Part shown: positions 1 through 5,719 of the stretch, in pieces | Position numbering within the stretch: position 1 is the stretch's first letter | How the letters are laid out: each line of letters begins with the position of its first letter | From: Akkermansia sp. | GTDB taxonomy: Bacteria; Verrucomicrobiota; Verrucomicrobiia; Verrucomicrobiales; Akkermansiaceae | Direction of reading: 5' to 3' | DNA length: 5,725 nt | NCBI GenBank assembly: GCA_017628435.1 | Contig: JAGBZE010000197.1 | Coordinates: 1 to 5,725, forward strand | Notes under the pieces: model-generated | What the model was told of the DNA's origin: nothing | Databases searched by the model: none | The model's input: only the letters and a program-made list of their open reading frames with translations | Program-made: the position numbers and the translations under genes

Positions 1-356
1 ACCATGATGGGGTGCTCCGGGGATTCTGCCGGGCCAACCTGCAGCGGTGCTATCAGCAATTTGGGACGCTGGCTGGAATTACCGCGGAAAAGCATTTTGC
101 TGGTGTCAATCCAGCGGGCATTCTTCAGCTCGGCGGCACTTTCCTCGTGCAGTACAGTGTGGGTGGCGCCGGTGTCCAGCATCATGCGCATAGGCTGCCC
201 ATTGATGAGGCATGTCACTATCACCTGCTTGCAGCGGGCGTCCTGGGTCATGGTCATCAAATCGGTAGACTGATCCTTCGGGGCAGCAGCGGGCTCTTGT
301 TCTGCAAGAACCATGCCTGCGGTCAGGATTGTAGCCAGAATCGGGAGGAGCTTCAT
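1..356 (-). CDS. Secreted retropepsin-like aspartic protease, C-terminal part outside window
   Basis: The frame is open from an ATG at 356 to the left edge, giving 118 visible residues. Residues 1-18 look like a Sec signal peptide: MKLL, a hydrophobic core, then VLA before Glu19. After a short Ala/Pro-rich linker, a beta-rich segment (about 43-60) leads into LDTGATHTVL (residues 60-69). This is the Asp-Thr-Gly catalytic loop of retroviral-type (retropepsin-like) aspartic proteases, with Asp61 the predicted catalytic residue. The hydrophobic segment around 99-106 fits a further strand of the fold. The second conserved hydrophobic-Gly motif would lie beyond the edge. Proteins of this type act as homodimers or as tandem two-domain enzymes; which applies here cannot be seen. 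The signal peptide predicts a periplasmic or exported enzyme. The substrate is unknown. There is no Shine-Dalgarno before the ATG, and a near-consensus promoter ends six bases upstream, so the mRNA may be leaderless. Confidence 0.85.
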   Translation of the reverse strand, partial: MKLLPILATILTAGMVLAEQEPAAAPKDQSTDLMTMTQDARCKQVIVTCLINGQPMRMMLDTGATHTVLHEESAAELKNARWIDTSKMLFRGNSSQRPKLLIAPLQVGPAESPEHPIM

Positions 357-362
357 GCGCGT

Positions 363-391
363 ATGATAATATTTTTCCTTTTGCTTGTCAA
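363..391 (-). promoter_or_regulatory. Sigma-70-type promoter of the aspartic protease gene
   Basis: On the minus strand, TTGACA (386-391) is a perfect -35 element. It is followed by a 17-base spacer and TATCAT (363-368), one mismatch from TATAAT. Only six bases separate the -10 from the ATG at 356, so initiation about seven bases downstream would fall at the start codon. The spacing is seen directly; the leaderless transcript is inference. Confidence 0.7.
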
Positions 392-401
392 TGCTAATGC
401 A

Positions 402-437
402 AAAGGCCTCTGTACCATCTCTGGTATAGAGGCCTTT
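402..437 (-). terminator. Terminator hairpin after tRNA-Thr
   Basis: A 16-base-pair inverted repeat (402-417 with 422-437, one G-U pair, TCTC-type loop) begins nine bases after the tRNA-Thr 3' end. Read on the minus strand the stem ends in CCTTTT, a short T tract. It separates the tRNA from the protease promoter, so it most likely ends tRNA-Thr transcription and any read-through from the barrel-protein gene. The other strand also ends T-rich (TTTGTTT), but no plus-strand gene needs it. Confidence 0.75.
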
Positions 438-446
438 GTTTGTGAG

Positions 447-518
447 AGCCGGATGTCAGGGTCGAACTGACGACCGTCCGATTACAAATCGGGTGCTCTA
501 CCACTGAGCTAATCCGGC
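447..518 (-). tRNA. tRNA-Thr(TGT)
   Basis: The 72-base gene folds into a full cloverleaf. The acceptor stem is GCCGGAT/ATCCGGC, the D arm is GCTC-AGTGGTA-GAGC, the anticodon loop is TTTGTAA with anticodon TGT at 484-486, and the T arm is GTCAG-TTCGACC-CTGAC. The UGU anticodon reads ACA and, by wobble, other threonine codons. The discriminator base is T. The 3' CCA is not encoded (CTC follows), so a CCA-adding enzyme is required. The first anticodon-stem pair (27-43) is a C-A mismatch; the other stems are fully paired. Confidence 0.97.
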
Positions 519-531
519 GTGTTGCGGGGGC

Positions 532-560
532 ATTCTACACGAGTAGCATGCCCCATGCAA
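532..560 (-). promoter_or_regulatory. Probable promoter of tRNA-Thr
   Basis: On the minus strand, TTGCAT (555-560), a 17-base spacer and TAGAAT (532-537) are followed by a start region about six bases before the mature tRNA 5' end at 518. The -10 is one mismatch from consensus; the -35 keeps only TTG. The promoter of the neighbouring barrel-protein gene has nearly the same elements (TTGCAG, 17, TAGAAT). The tRNA could also be reached by read-through, since no clear terminator follows the gene ending at 571. Confidence 0.55.
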
Positions 561-570
561 GCTTTTTTTA

Positions 571-1548
571 TCAGAAATTGAGTCCGCAGTCTACGCCCAG
601 GGTAATCTGGAAGTGATCAATGATACCGGATTTATCTGTAACCCGATCAATTTTTGAAGCGTTGCTGCCGGTCCAGGCGCACTGTACCCAGGGTTTCACA
701 TAGGCTTTGGCATCGCGACCGAAAGTGCCGGTTTGGGAGTAGGGTAACAATGCCAGCTTGAGGCGGTAGGCATCAGACCCTTCTACGTCACTTCCCCAGT
801 ATCCGATGGAGGGTGCCACGCCTGCAGAGAATTCCATATCGACTCCCATATTGCCCCTTATCATAACATCTGTGAAGCGGTAGCCGGCCTCGATATCAAA
901 GTACAAACCGGTAAGTCCATAGAATGCTGCGCCGGTTTCAATCTTGCCGAAGAAGCCCTTCTGGTAATCGTTGAATGTAACAGAAGCGTAGAGTTCCTGC
1001 GTGGCGCGGTGGGATGCACCGTCAAAATAACGTGCCATGAAGCCTTCCAGTCCACCGTGGCGGAAGCTGTAGCCCACCTCTGCTATGAGGTTGGGGAAAA
1101 TCTCCTTTCCTAATCCGTAGCTTAGCCGGGCTACGGGAGTGTCACCAAGAGGGCATGAAGCATCCCATACCACGCCGTATTCCCCGCTGATGCGGTGCTG
1201 CAGACCATAGGCCGAGAATGTGTGAGCAGGCAGGTTGTATGATGCGCTTACCGAAGAGTAGCCATATTTACTCAGAGTGTTAGTCACACCCATGCCTCGC
1301 ACCTGGTAGTTGGATGAATAAGCGTTGATATTCACATAGCCTCGGCGGGCGGAGCTGGAAGCAGGTACGAGGGAAGGGGCTGCCGCAGGCGTATAGCTGC
1401 CAGACTCGTAGGGATCGCCATAACTTCCATAATTGGTATCGTAACTTACATCCGTGTACTCTACCGGCCCATCGGGAATGGGGGGAGGGAAGTCTGTGGC
1501 AAGTGCCGGCAGTGCCGCAATAAAGCAGAAAAGTGTGCGGTTCATCAT
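571..1548 (-). CDS. Secreted, probable outer-membrane beta-barrel protein of unknown function
   Basis: The product has 325 residues. Residues 1-17 form a signal peptide ending ALPALA before Thr18. Residues 20-68 are a Pro/Tyr/Gly/Ser-rich, probably disordered linker. From about 70 to the end there are alternating hydrophobic and polar stretches rich in Tyr, Phe and Gly (for example around 141-162, 200-226, 228-252, 261-270, 281-292), typical of transmembrane beta strands. The chain ends in an aromatic (CGLNF), as the last strand of outer-membrane proteins usually does. I recognise no family. Autotransporter-like or porin-like barrels are alternatives. The mature part has three cysteines (132, 290, 321). 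The in-frame TAG at 1561-1563 limits the start to the ATG at 1548 or the next codon, 1545; neither has a Shine-Dalgarno. The gene follows rho by 78 bases but has its own candidate promoter with a palindrome. Confidence 0.8.
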   Translation of the reverse strand: MMNRTLFCFIAALPALATDFPPPIPDGPVEYTDVSYDTNYGSYGDPYESGSYTPAAAPSLVPASSSARRGYVNINAYSSNYQVRGMGVTNTLSKYGYSSVSASYNLPAHTFSAYGLQHRISGEYGVVWDASCPLGDTPVARLSYGLGKEIFPNLIAEVGYSFRHGGLEGFMARYFDGASHRATQELYASVTFNDYQKGFFGKIETGAAFYGLTGLYFDIEAGYRFTDVMIRGNMGVDMEFSAGVAPSIGYWGSDVEGSDAYRLKLALLPYSQTGTFGRDAKAYVKPWVQCAWTGSNASKIDRVTDKSGIIDHFQITLGVDCGLNF

Positions 1549-1557
1549 ACGGAGCTC

Positions 1558-1586
1558 ATTCTAGCCGCATATGCGGCTTTCTGCAA
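1558..1586 (-). promoter_or_regulatory. Candidate promoter of the barrel-protein gene
   Basis: On the minus strand, TTGCAG (1581-1586), a 17-base spacer and TAGAAT (1558-1563) lie just before the ATG at 1548. Nine bases separate the -10 from the start codon, so the predicted mRNA leader is only a few bases. The -35 is weak (TTG only), the -10 is good. The spacer is almost entirely occupied by a perfect palindrome, suggesting regulation by a dimeric protein. Confidence 0.5.
1563..1578. repeat. Perfect 16-bp palindrome, possible operator
   Basis: AGCCGCATATGCGGCT is identical on both strands. It has no unpaired loop, so it is more like a protein-binding site than a terminator, and no T tract follows on the minus strand. 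It lies between the -35 and -10 of the candidate barrel-gene promoter and touches the -10. A repressor bound here would block RNA polymerase. The binding protein is unknown. Confidence 0.55.
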
Positions 1587-1626
1587 GTCTAAACCGCGTC
1601 TGCCCCAAGGATATGCCAAGGCAGAA

Positions 1627-2982
1627 TCAGCGCTGGGCTTTCAAATCCTGCATGAGCTGAGCATTTGTGTGGCACTTCTTCAGGAAAAAGAGCAGGCGCT
1701 CCATAGCTTCTGTGGGCTTGTGGTTTGCCAGACCCCGGCGGATGAGGCGTACCTTTTCCAGCCAGAGTTCAGGGAGTATGAGTTCTTCTCTGCGGGTGCC
1801 ACTCTTCAGGATATCCACAGCAGGGTAGATATACATTTCGGCGATACGGCGGTTGAGTACCAGCTCCATATTGCCTGTTCCCTTGAATTCCTGGAAGATG
1901 AGGTCATCCATACGGCTGTTGGTTTCTACCAGGGCTGTGGCCAGAATGGTGAGGGAGCCCGCTCCGCGGGTGTTGCGGGCTGCTGCAAACAAGCGACGAG
2001 GTGTTTCCAGAGCACGGGCATCAATGCCGCCGCTCATGGTTCTGCCGCTTCCGCGCTCGGCGTTATTGTAGGCACGAGCCAGGCGGGTGATGGAATCCAG
2101 CAGAATGAGGACATGTTTGCCTGCTTCAACGAGGCGCTTGGCTCGCTCAATGGCCAGTTCTGCCATGCGGCAGTGTTCGCGTACGTTGCTGTCGTTGCTG
2201 GAAGCGTAAATTTCGGCATGGGGAAGGGCTCGTTTGAATTCGGTTACTTCTTCCGGGCGCTCGTCCACAAGGAGAACCATAAGGTGTAAATCCTCGCCGT
2301 AGTTTTCAATGGCACCCTCGGCAATGTGCATGAGTAAGGTTGTCTTGCCGGTGCGGGGCGGGGCTACGATAAGTCCGCGTTGGCCACGGGCTACCGGTGC
2401 CATGAGATCCAGTGTGCGGGTGGTGAAGCGGGAAGGAAGCGTTTCGAAGGAAAGCCTGTGAGTAGGGTTGACTGCTTTCAGGTCATCGAAATGCGGGCAG
2501 GCTGCTGCTTCTGCTGGTTCGAGTCCGTTTACCTTCTGAACGGATATGAGCTGGTGGCCTCGTTCATAGCGCTGGGCCATGCCGGTGAGCTGCACGCAGG
2601 GGCGAAGTCGCAGCTCGGATATGATGTCTGCCGGCACATAAATGGCAGAGTCGGAGGGAGCCCAGTCGTTATCTGCTGTGCGGATGAATCCAAAGCCCTT
2701 GTTGGTGATTTCCAGAATGCCGGTAATGCTTTCCGGTTCTCCTACAGGGACGAATGCGCGTCCCTGACTCTGGTTCTGGTTGTTGTTCTGCTTATTTTTG
2801 TTTTTCTGTGGCCTGTTGCCATTATTATTGTGCCTGACGGATTCGCGGCGCACGGAGTTGCCACCCTGGCGTTCTTTCCGGGGCTCGTTGTTATCCCCCT
2901 GGGGACGAGGGCGGCGGTTGTGATGGGGGCGCTTGTTGCGCTGTTGCCGCAGGATGTTCGGGGTCTCTTCCGGCGCGGTCAT
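1627..2982 (-). CDS. rho: Transcription termination factor Rho with disordered N-terminal tail
   Basis: Rho is a hexameric RNA helicase that ends transcription. The product has 451 residues. Residues 1-74 are low complexity, with 16 Asn, 12 Arg, 9 Gln and 5 Lys, and stand where the Rho_N helical domain normally lies; an in-frame stop 8 codons upstream of the ATG rules out a longer start. The cold-shock-type RNA-binding domain follows (about 85-152, KGFGFIR at 95-101). The ATPase core has the Walker A loop APPRTGKT (207-214), DERPEE (240-245, catalytic Glu241), Walker B LLDS (294-297), the Q-loop around 310-319 and the arginine finger Arg397. Compared with E. coli Rho, Lys181, Lys283 and Lys326 are Arg, Met219 is Phe, and the Lys352-Arg353 pair is Met-Tyr. 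The mRNA start is unclear: a terminator hairpin lies 32 bases upstream and only a weak GAGAG precedes the ATG. Confidence 0.98.
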   Translation of the reverse strand: MTAPEETPNILRQQRNKRPHHNRRPRPQGDNNEPRKERQGGNSVRRESVRHNNNGNRPQKNKNKQNNNQNQSQGRAFVPVGEPESITGILEITNKGFGFIRTADNDWAPSDSAIYVPADIISELRLRPCVQLTGMAQRYERGHQLISVQKVNGLEPAEAAACPHFDDLKAVNPTHRLSFETLPSRFTTRTLDLMAPVARGQRGLIVAPPRTGKTTLLMHIAEGAIENYGEDLHLMVLLVDERPEEVTEFKRALPHAEIYASSNDSNVREHCRMAELAIERAKRLVEAGKHVLILLDSITRLARAYNNAERGSGRTMSGGIDARALETPRRLFAAARNTRGAGSLTILATALVETNSRMDDLIFQEFKGTGNMELVLNRRIAEMYIYPAVDILKSGTRREELILPELWLEKVRLIRRGLANHKPTEAMERLLFFLKKCHTNAQLMQDLKAQR

Positions 2983-3014
2983 GGCTCTCAGAAAAATGAG
3001 CAGTTAATCAAGTG

Positions 3015-3053
3015 AAAAGGGCAGGCGGATTTGAGGCTTCCGCCTACCCTTTT
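3015..3053 (-). terminator. Intrinsic terminator between yebC and rho
   Basis: A 15-bp stem with one C-A mismatch (3015-3029 with 3039-3053) encloses a nine-base loop. On the minus strand it ends in CCCTTTT and lies 31 bases after the yebC stop. It can also terminate in the plus direction. Because it sits only 32 bases before the rho start codon, it could act as a partial terminator or attenuator controlling rho; Rho genes in other bacteria are known to be self-regulated by attenuation in their leaders. Confidence 0.7.
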
Positions 3054-3084
3054 ATATGGATATGCCAAATATGGAGTTCGATAA

Positions 3085-3837
3085 TCAGAGCTGTTCAAGT
3101 ACAGCCTCATCGATTTCGAAGTTGGCGAACACGTTCATCGTGTCGTCGTAGTCATCAAGCAGGTCATAGAGCTTCATGACCTTGCGGGCGACGGCTACAT
3201 CAGAAATCAGGGTGGGATTCTGGGGAACGGAGATGAGCTTCATGCCTGTTACGTTCTTGCCGGCTGCGCCCAGGGCTTCGGAAACAGTGCCCAGATCAGT
3301 GGGGCCGCAGGTGAATACCCATTCGCCTTCTTCATCTCCAGCCTCGAACTCATCAGCACCGCAGTCCATGGCCAGCTCCATGGCTGTGTCTTCATCAAGC
3401 GTGGCATCAATGATGCGGACCTCGCCCTTGCGGTCGAATTGGTAGGAAACGGAGCCGGGGGTACCCATGTTGCCACCGTTCTTGGAGAAAATGGTGCGGA
3501 TTTCGGAGGAGCAGCGGTTGGTGTTATCGGTTGCTACCTCAACGATGATAGCTGTACCCTCGGGGCCGTAACCCTCATAGGTCACTTCCTGAATGGCTTC
3601 TCCCTGAAGTTCGCCCGTGCCCTTCTTGACTGCGCGATCGATGTTATCTTTGGGCATGGATGCTGCCTTGGCACCTTCAATTGCTGTGCGCAGGCGCGGG
3701 TTTGTGTCTACATCGCCACCGCCGCTCTTGGCAGCCAGGGTGATTTCCTTGGAGAAACGGGCAAAAACCTTGCCCTTTTTCGCGTCGGCAGCAGCCTTCG
3801 TGAACTTAATCTTGGACCATTTGTTATGACCTGACAT
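3085..3837 (-). CDS. yebC: YebC/TACO1-family translation or regulatory factor
   Basis: The 250-residue product (start at 3837) has the family length and signature throughout: MSGHNKWSKIK at the start, KAAADAKKGK, a GGGDVDTNPRLR segment, the central YEGYGPEGTA motif, NGGNMGTPGSVSYQF, and an acidic C-terminus with a LYDLLDDYDD-type segment. YebC proteins bind the ribosome. Members of the YebC/TACO1 family are reported to relieve stalling at consecutive prolines, and others have been described as DNA-binding regulators (PmpR). I chose 3837 because homologues begin with this M-x-G-H-x-K-W sequence. However, this ATG has no Shine-Dalgarno, and the frame is open to 3912, where a strong one exists (see the upstream segment), so a 275-residue form is a real alternative. 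The gene lies downstream of tRNA-Pro with no clear promoter between, and ends at a hairpin terminator. Confidence 0.97.
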   Translation of the reverse strand: MSGHNKWSKIKFTKAAADAKKGKVFARFSKEITLAAKSGGGDVDTNPRLRTAIEGAKAASMPKDNIDRAVKKGTGELQGEAIQEVTYEGYGPEGTAIIVEVATDNTNRCSSEIRTIFSKNGGNMGTPGSVSYQFDRKGEVRIIDATLDEDTAMELAMDCGADEFEAGDEEGEWVFTCGPTDLGTVSEALGAAGKNVTGMKLISVPQNPTLISDVAVARKVMKLYDLLDDYDDTMNVFANFEIDEAVLEQL

Positions 3838-3912
3838 AAATGATATGTATGGGGTGAAATGAAGTAGAGACGGGGGGGGCTTTGGTATCAGTCGCCGGGT
3901 GGCCAGTGCCAT
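3838..3912 (-). other. In-frame upstream segment of yebC: N-terminal extension or polyproline leader
   Basis: A 25-codon open stretch runs from an ATG at 3912 in frame into yebC. An in-frame TAG at 3922-3924 directly before its Shine-Dalgarno fixes it as the first possible start. It encodes two arginines, then Pro10-Lys11-Pro12-Pro13-Pro14-Ser15, then a hydrophobic/aromatic part up to the family-typical Met26. Codons such as CGA, ATA and CTA are unlike the yebC body. No such extension is expected in YebC proteins. It could be a leader whose PPP motif stalls ribosomes and so senses YebC activity, a true N-terminal extension, or untranslated sequence that is open by chance. Confidence 0.5.
3872..3879 (-). 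repeat. Run of eight C inside the yebC upstream segment
   Basis: On the minus strand C8 encodes the PPP codons (CCC CCC CCG). Runs of this length are prone to slippage. A one-base change would take the upstream segment out of frame with yebC. With one C added, the shifted frame ends at a TAA four codons into yebC, a stop-start overlap suited to translational coupling. It is the longest G/C homopolymer I noticed in the window. Confidence 0.8.
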
Positions 3913-3923
3913 TCCCTCCTCCT
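3913..3923 (-). promoter_or_regulatory. Strong ribosome binding site for the upstream yebC start
   Basis: AGGAGGAGGGA directly precedes the ATG at 3912. The AGGAGG core (3918-3923) leaves a five-base gap, close to ideal. No comparable sequence precedes the family-typical yebC start at 3837. Its presence is the main reason to take the upstream start seriously. Confidence 0.7.
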
Positions 3924-3933
3924 AGTGCGCCAA

Positions 3934-3953
3934 AGCGGAGACCAATCTCCGCT
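3934..3953 (-). other. Hairpin between tRNA-Pro and the yebC ribosome binding site
   Basis: A perfect 8-bp inverted repeat (AGCGGAGA/TCTCCGCT) with a four-base loop lies 11 bases before the strong Shine-Dalgarno. The bases after it on the minus strand are TTGGCG, too T-poor for a convincing terminator. A smaller hairpin (CCGGT/ACCGG, 3978-3991) lies nearer the tRNA. Possible roles are RNA processing that separates the tRNA from the yebC message, or partial termination. Confidence 0.45.
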
Positions 3954-4002
3954 GCGCTGCTGCCTGTTGGGCAGCTGCCGGTGAAAACCGGAAAAAGAAA
4001 AA

Positions 4003-4076
<74 letters not shown>

Positions 4077-4094
4077 CTGCATATAGCCGGAGCA

Positions 4095-4122
4095 ATTATA
4101 CATGGAAAATTGGCTTTGGCAA
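4095..4122 (-). promoter_or_regulatory. Promoter of tRNA-Pro, possibly also of yebC
   Basis: On the minus strand, TTGCCA (4117-4122, one mismatch from TTGACA), a 16-base spacer and a perfect TATAAT (4095-4100) lie about 18 bases before the tRNA 5' end. Transcription should begin near 4088. I find no other convincing promoter between here and the yebC ribosome binding site, so read-through into yebC is plausible but unproven. Confidence 0.75.
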
Positions 4123-4220
4123 GTATAAAATCGCAATTGAAGGAAAAATTCCATGTTGATATCTGGGAGGTATAGCGTCTAGGGGCTGGTCGGGTAGAGG
4201 TTTGTGGAGTAGGAAATAAT

Positions 4221-4252
4221 AAAAAAGCACCGCATGGTGAACCATGCGGCGC
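4221..4252 (-). terminator. Intrinsic terminator of the membrane-anchored protein gene
   Basis: A GC-rich stem (CCGCATGG with CCATGCGG, extended by GC/GC beyond one A-C mismatch) with a four-base loop is followed on the minus strand by six T and then ATTATT. It begins 30 bases after the stop at 4283. It is the most typical Rho-independent terminator in the window and separates this gene from the tRNA-Pro/yebC unit. Confidence 0.9.
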
Positions 4253-4282
4253 CTGAAATCAGATGAAAAATGAGAAATAGGC

Positions 4283-5710
4283 TCAATCCTTGCTGCGAGC
4301 ATTGTACTGCTCCCGCATCTGGGCAATTCGTACGCCGTTGGCACGGGTTCTCTCCATGGCGCGTTCTGCCTCATGCTTGATGTTCTCGTCCTTGTCGGTA
4401 GCGTACTTCTTCAGGATGTTGATTACCCAATCGTGGTCGCTGAGTGTTCCCAGTACATTGATAACACGCTGCTTCTGTTTGCGCAGGATTTCCAGTTCCT
4501 TCTGCTGCTCTTTCAGAGAGGCAAGATCCGGATGGGAATCACCAATGTATTCGTAGGAATCAGGGTCAGTCTTGTAGATGATGGCCTGCAGACCGGAGGT
4601 GTCACTGAAAGGGTTTTCGAAGCACATGGCGAGCAGCTTGTCAGCCATTTCCTGGCTGCGTGCTCGATCCTGCTTCAGGATTGTGGCGATGACATCGTTG
4701 ATGCGGGCGAGTGCCTTGGGATTGTCGCTATTGGCTTCCTTTTGCTCCAGTACATAGTCCAGAATATCATCACTGCCCCAGCATCCAATCAGGGTAGAAC
4801 CTGCTCCGTTCCATCCCTTGGAACCGGCGATTTCTTTCTTGTAGTATTCCAGTGCTGCTGTGGAGCATGCGCGCCCGAGCGTGCCGACAAGTGCGGTGTG
4901 GTCTCTCAGCTTTTCCGGCATGGTGTTGAAAATTTCATCACCTACCCTGGCCTTGGCGTCGGTGTCGTCCATCATCATGAGAATGTTGTCCAGGCAGATG
5001 CACAGGTTGTTTGTTAAGGTTGCATCTGTTACATCATCCTTGAACAGATTAATAATTTCCTCAACATCAGATTCTGTGACACGCAGCCCGATGCATTCCC
5101 AGATGTATGCCAGCAGCTGGGTCTTCTTAGCCCAGGGTTTGGCGGTTTTCTTGTCGGCTATGGTCTTGGAGAGTTTCTTCAGACTGGCATTTACTCCCTT
5201 TGCGTCGGAAATAGCAACACGCTGGAGCAGCCAGTTGAAAAGGGAAGGCTTGATGGTGACGCAATTCTTGCCCATGGTGTCGAAAATCATGTCGCGGATA
5301 GCTGTGTCCTGCTCAGCGGCAAGGCCCAGCAGCAGACATGCATTCTGCGCAACACCTTCGGCTCGGGCACCGTAGCGCGGCTTGCCGTTTTCGCCCAATA
5401 CGAAGGGGTCAACCACAACTTCCATAAGCGCTTTGGCATCAGCCATGCTGCAGGTGACATCCACCTTTTTTCTGGCGGCGTCAGCTTGATTTTCCACGCC
5501 CTTCATGTTGATTTCCTGAGCGCGGCGCAGCAGGCTGTTAGTATATTCAATATGAGCCTGGATACGGGCATCCTCCGCTTGCTTCTGAACCACCATGACG
5601 GTGCAGATGCCGATGGTGGCTACGAGAAGACCGCAGCCCACCATGAAGGGGATCGTCTTCCAGATAGGCTTCTTCTGCTCCTCTGCCAGCATGGCCTGGA
5701 TTTCAGCCAT
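4283..5710 (-). CDS. Membrane-anchored helix-rich protein of unknown function
   Basis: The 475-residue product has a short charged N-terminus, one transmembrane segment (about 21-41) preceded by KKPIWK, and a large helical domain. The positive residues before the membrane segment suggest the N-terminus is inside, leaving residues 45-475 in the periplasm. That domain is made of repeated amphipathic helices; HEAT-like repeats are possible (for example about 414-455). A charged, coiled-coil-like stretch lies at about 395-415. Nine cysteines lie outside the membrane segment, including a CxC at 237-239. I recognise no family. The start is uncertain: the frame stays open through the last five codons of the window (Ile-Ser-Glu-Glu-Glu), so the true start may lie upstream. 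A GAGGAGG directly before the ATG at 5710 supports this start, although its spacing is short. The gene ends at its own terminator. Confidence 0.85.
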   Translation of the reverse strand: MAEIQAMLAEEQKKPIWKTIPFMVGCGLLVATIGICTVMVVQKQAEDARIQAHIEYTNSLLRRAQEINMKGVENQADAARKKVDVTCSMADAKALMEVVVDPFVLGENGKPRYGARAEGVAQNACLLLGLAAEQDTAIRDMIFDTMGKNCVTIKPSLFNWLLQRVAISDAKGVNASLKKLSKTIADKKTAKPWAKKTQLLAYIWECIGLRVTESDVEEIINLFKDDVTDATLTNNLCICLDNILMMMDDTDAKARVGDEIFNTMPEKLRDHTALVGTLGRACSTAALEYYKKEIAGSKGWNGAGSTLIGCWGSDDILDYVLEQKEANSDNPKALARINDVIATILKQDRARSQEMADKLLAMCFENPFSDTSGLQAIIYKTDPDSYEYIGDSHPDLASLKEQQKELEILRKQKQRVINVLGTLSDHDWVINILKKYATDKDENIKHEAERAMERTRANGVRIAQMREQYNARSKD

Positions 5711-5712
5711 TT

Positions 5713-5719
5713 CCTCCTC
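5713..5719 (-). promoter_or_regulatory. Possible ribosome binding site for the membrane-anchored protein
   Basis: GAGGAGG on the minus strand ends two bases before the ATG at 5710. That is close for a Shine-Dalgarno, and the same bases read as Glu codons in the open frame. It is therefore either the ribosome binding site or part of a longer coding region starting outside the window. Confidence 0.45.

Noticed and set aside
12..470. Plus-strand open frames at the left end
   Set aside because: They are antisense to the protease gene, which has a signal peptide and a catalytic motif, and run into the terminator and tRNA-Thr.
546..569. Short hairpin GCATG/CATGC followed by seven T on the plus strand
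   Set aside because: It resembles a plus-strand terminator, but no plus-strand gene precedes it, the stem is only five pairs, and it overlaps the tRNA-Thr -35.
1545..1559. Mini-ORF of four codons (ATGAGCTCCGTATGA) overlapping the barrel-gene start
   Set aside because: It has no ribosome binding site and would lie at or before the predicted transcription start, so translation is unlikely.
1609..1619. 11-base direct repeat (GGATATGCCAA) also at 3058-3068, both just after stop codons on the minus strand
   Set aside because: A few 11-base matches are expected by chance in a window this size, and the copies share no flanking similarity.
1590..1626. Loose inverted repeat CTGCC/GGCAG after the rho stop
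   Set aside because: The stem is five pairs with a long loop and no T tract, so it does not support a rho terminator call.
1669..3015. Long plus-strand open frames (1669-2289 and 2380-3015)
   Set aside because: They lie antisense to rho, whose protein is conserved throughout, and show no ribosome binding site or recognisable protein.
3439..3834. Plus-strand open frame of 131 codons
   Set aside because: Antisense to the conserved body of yebC; a shadow of its codon bias.
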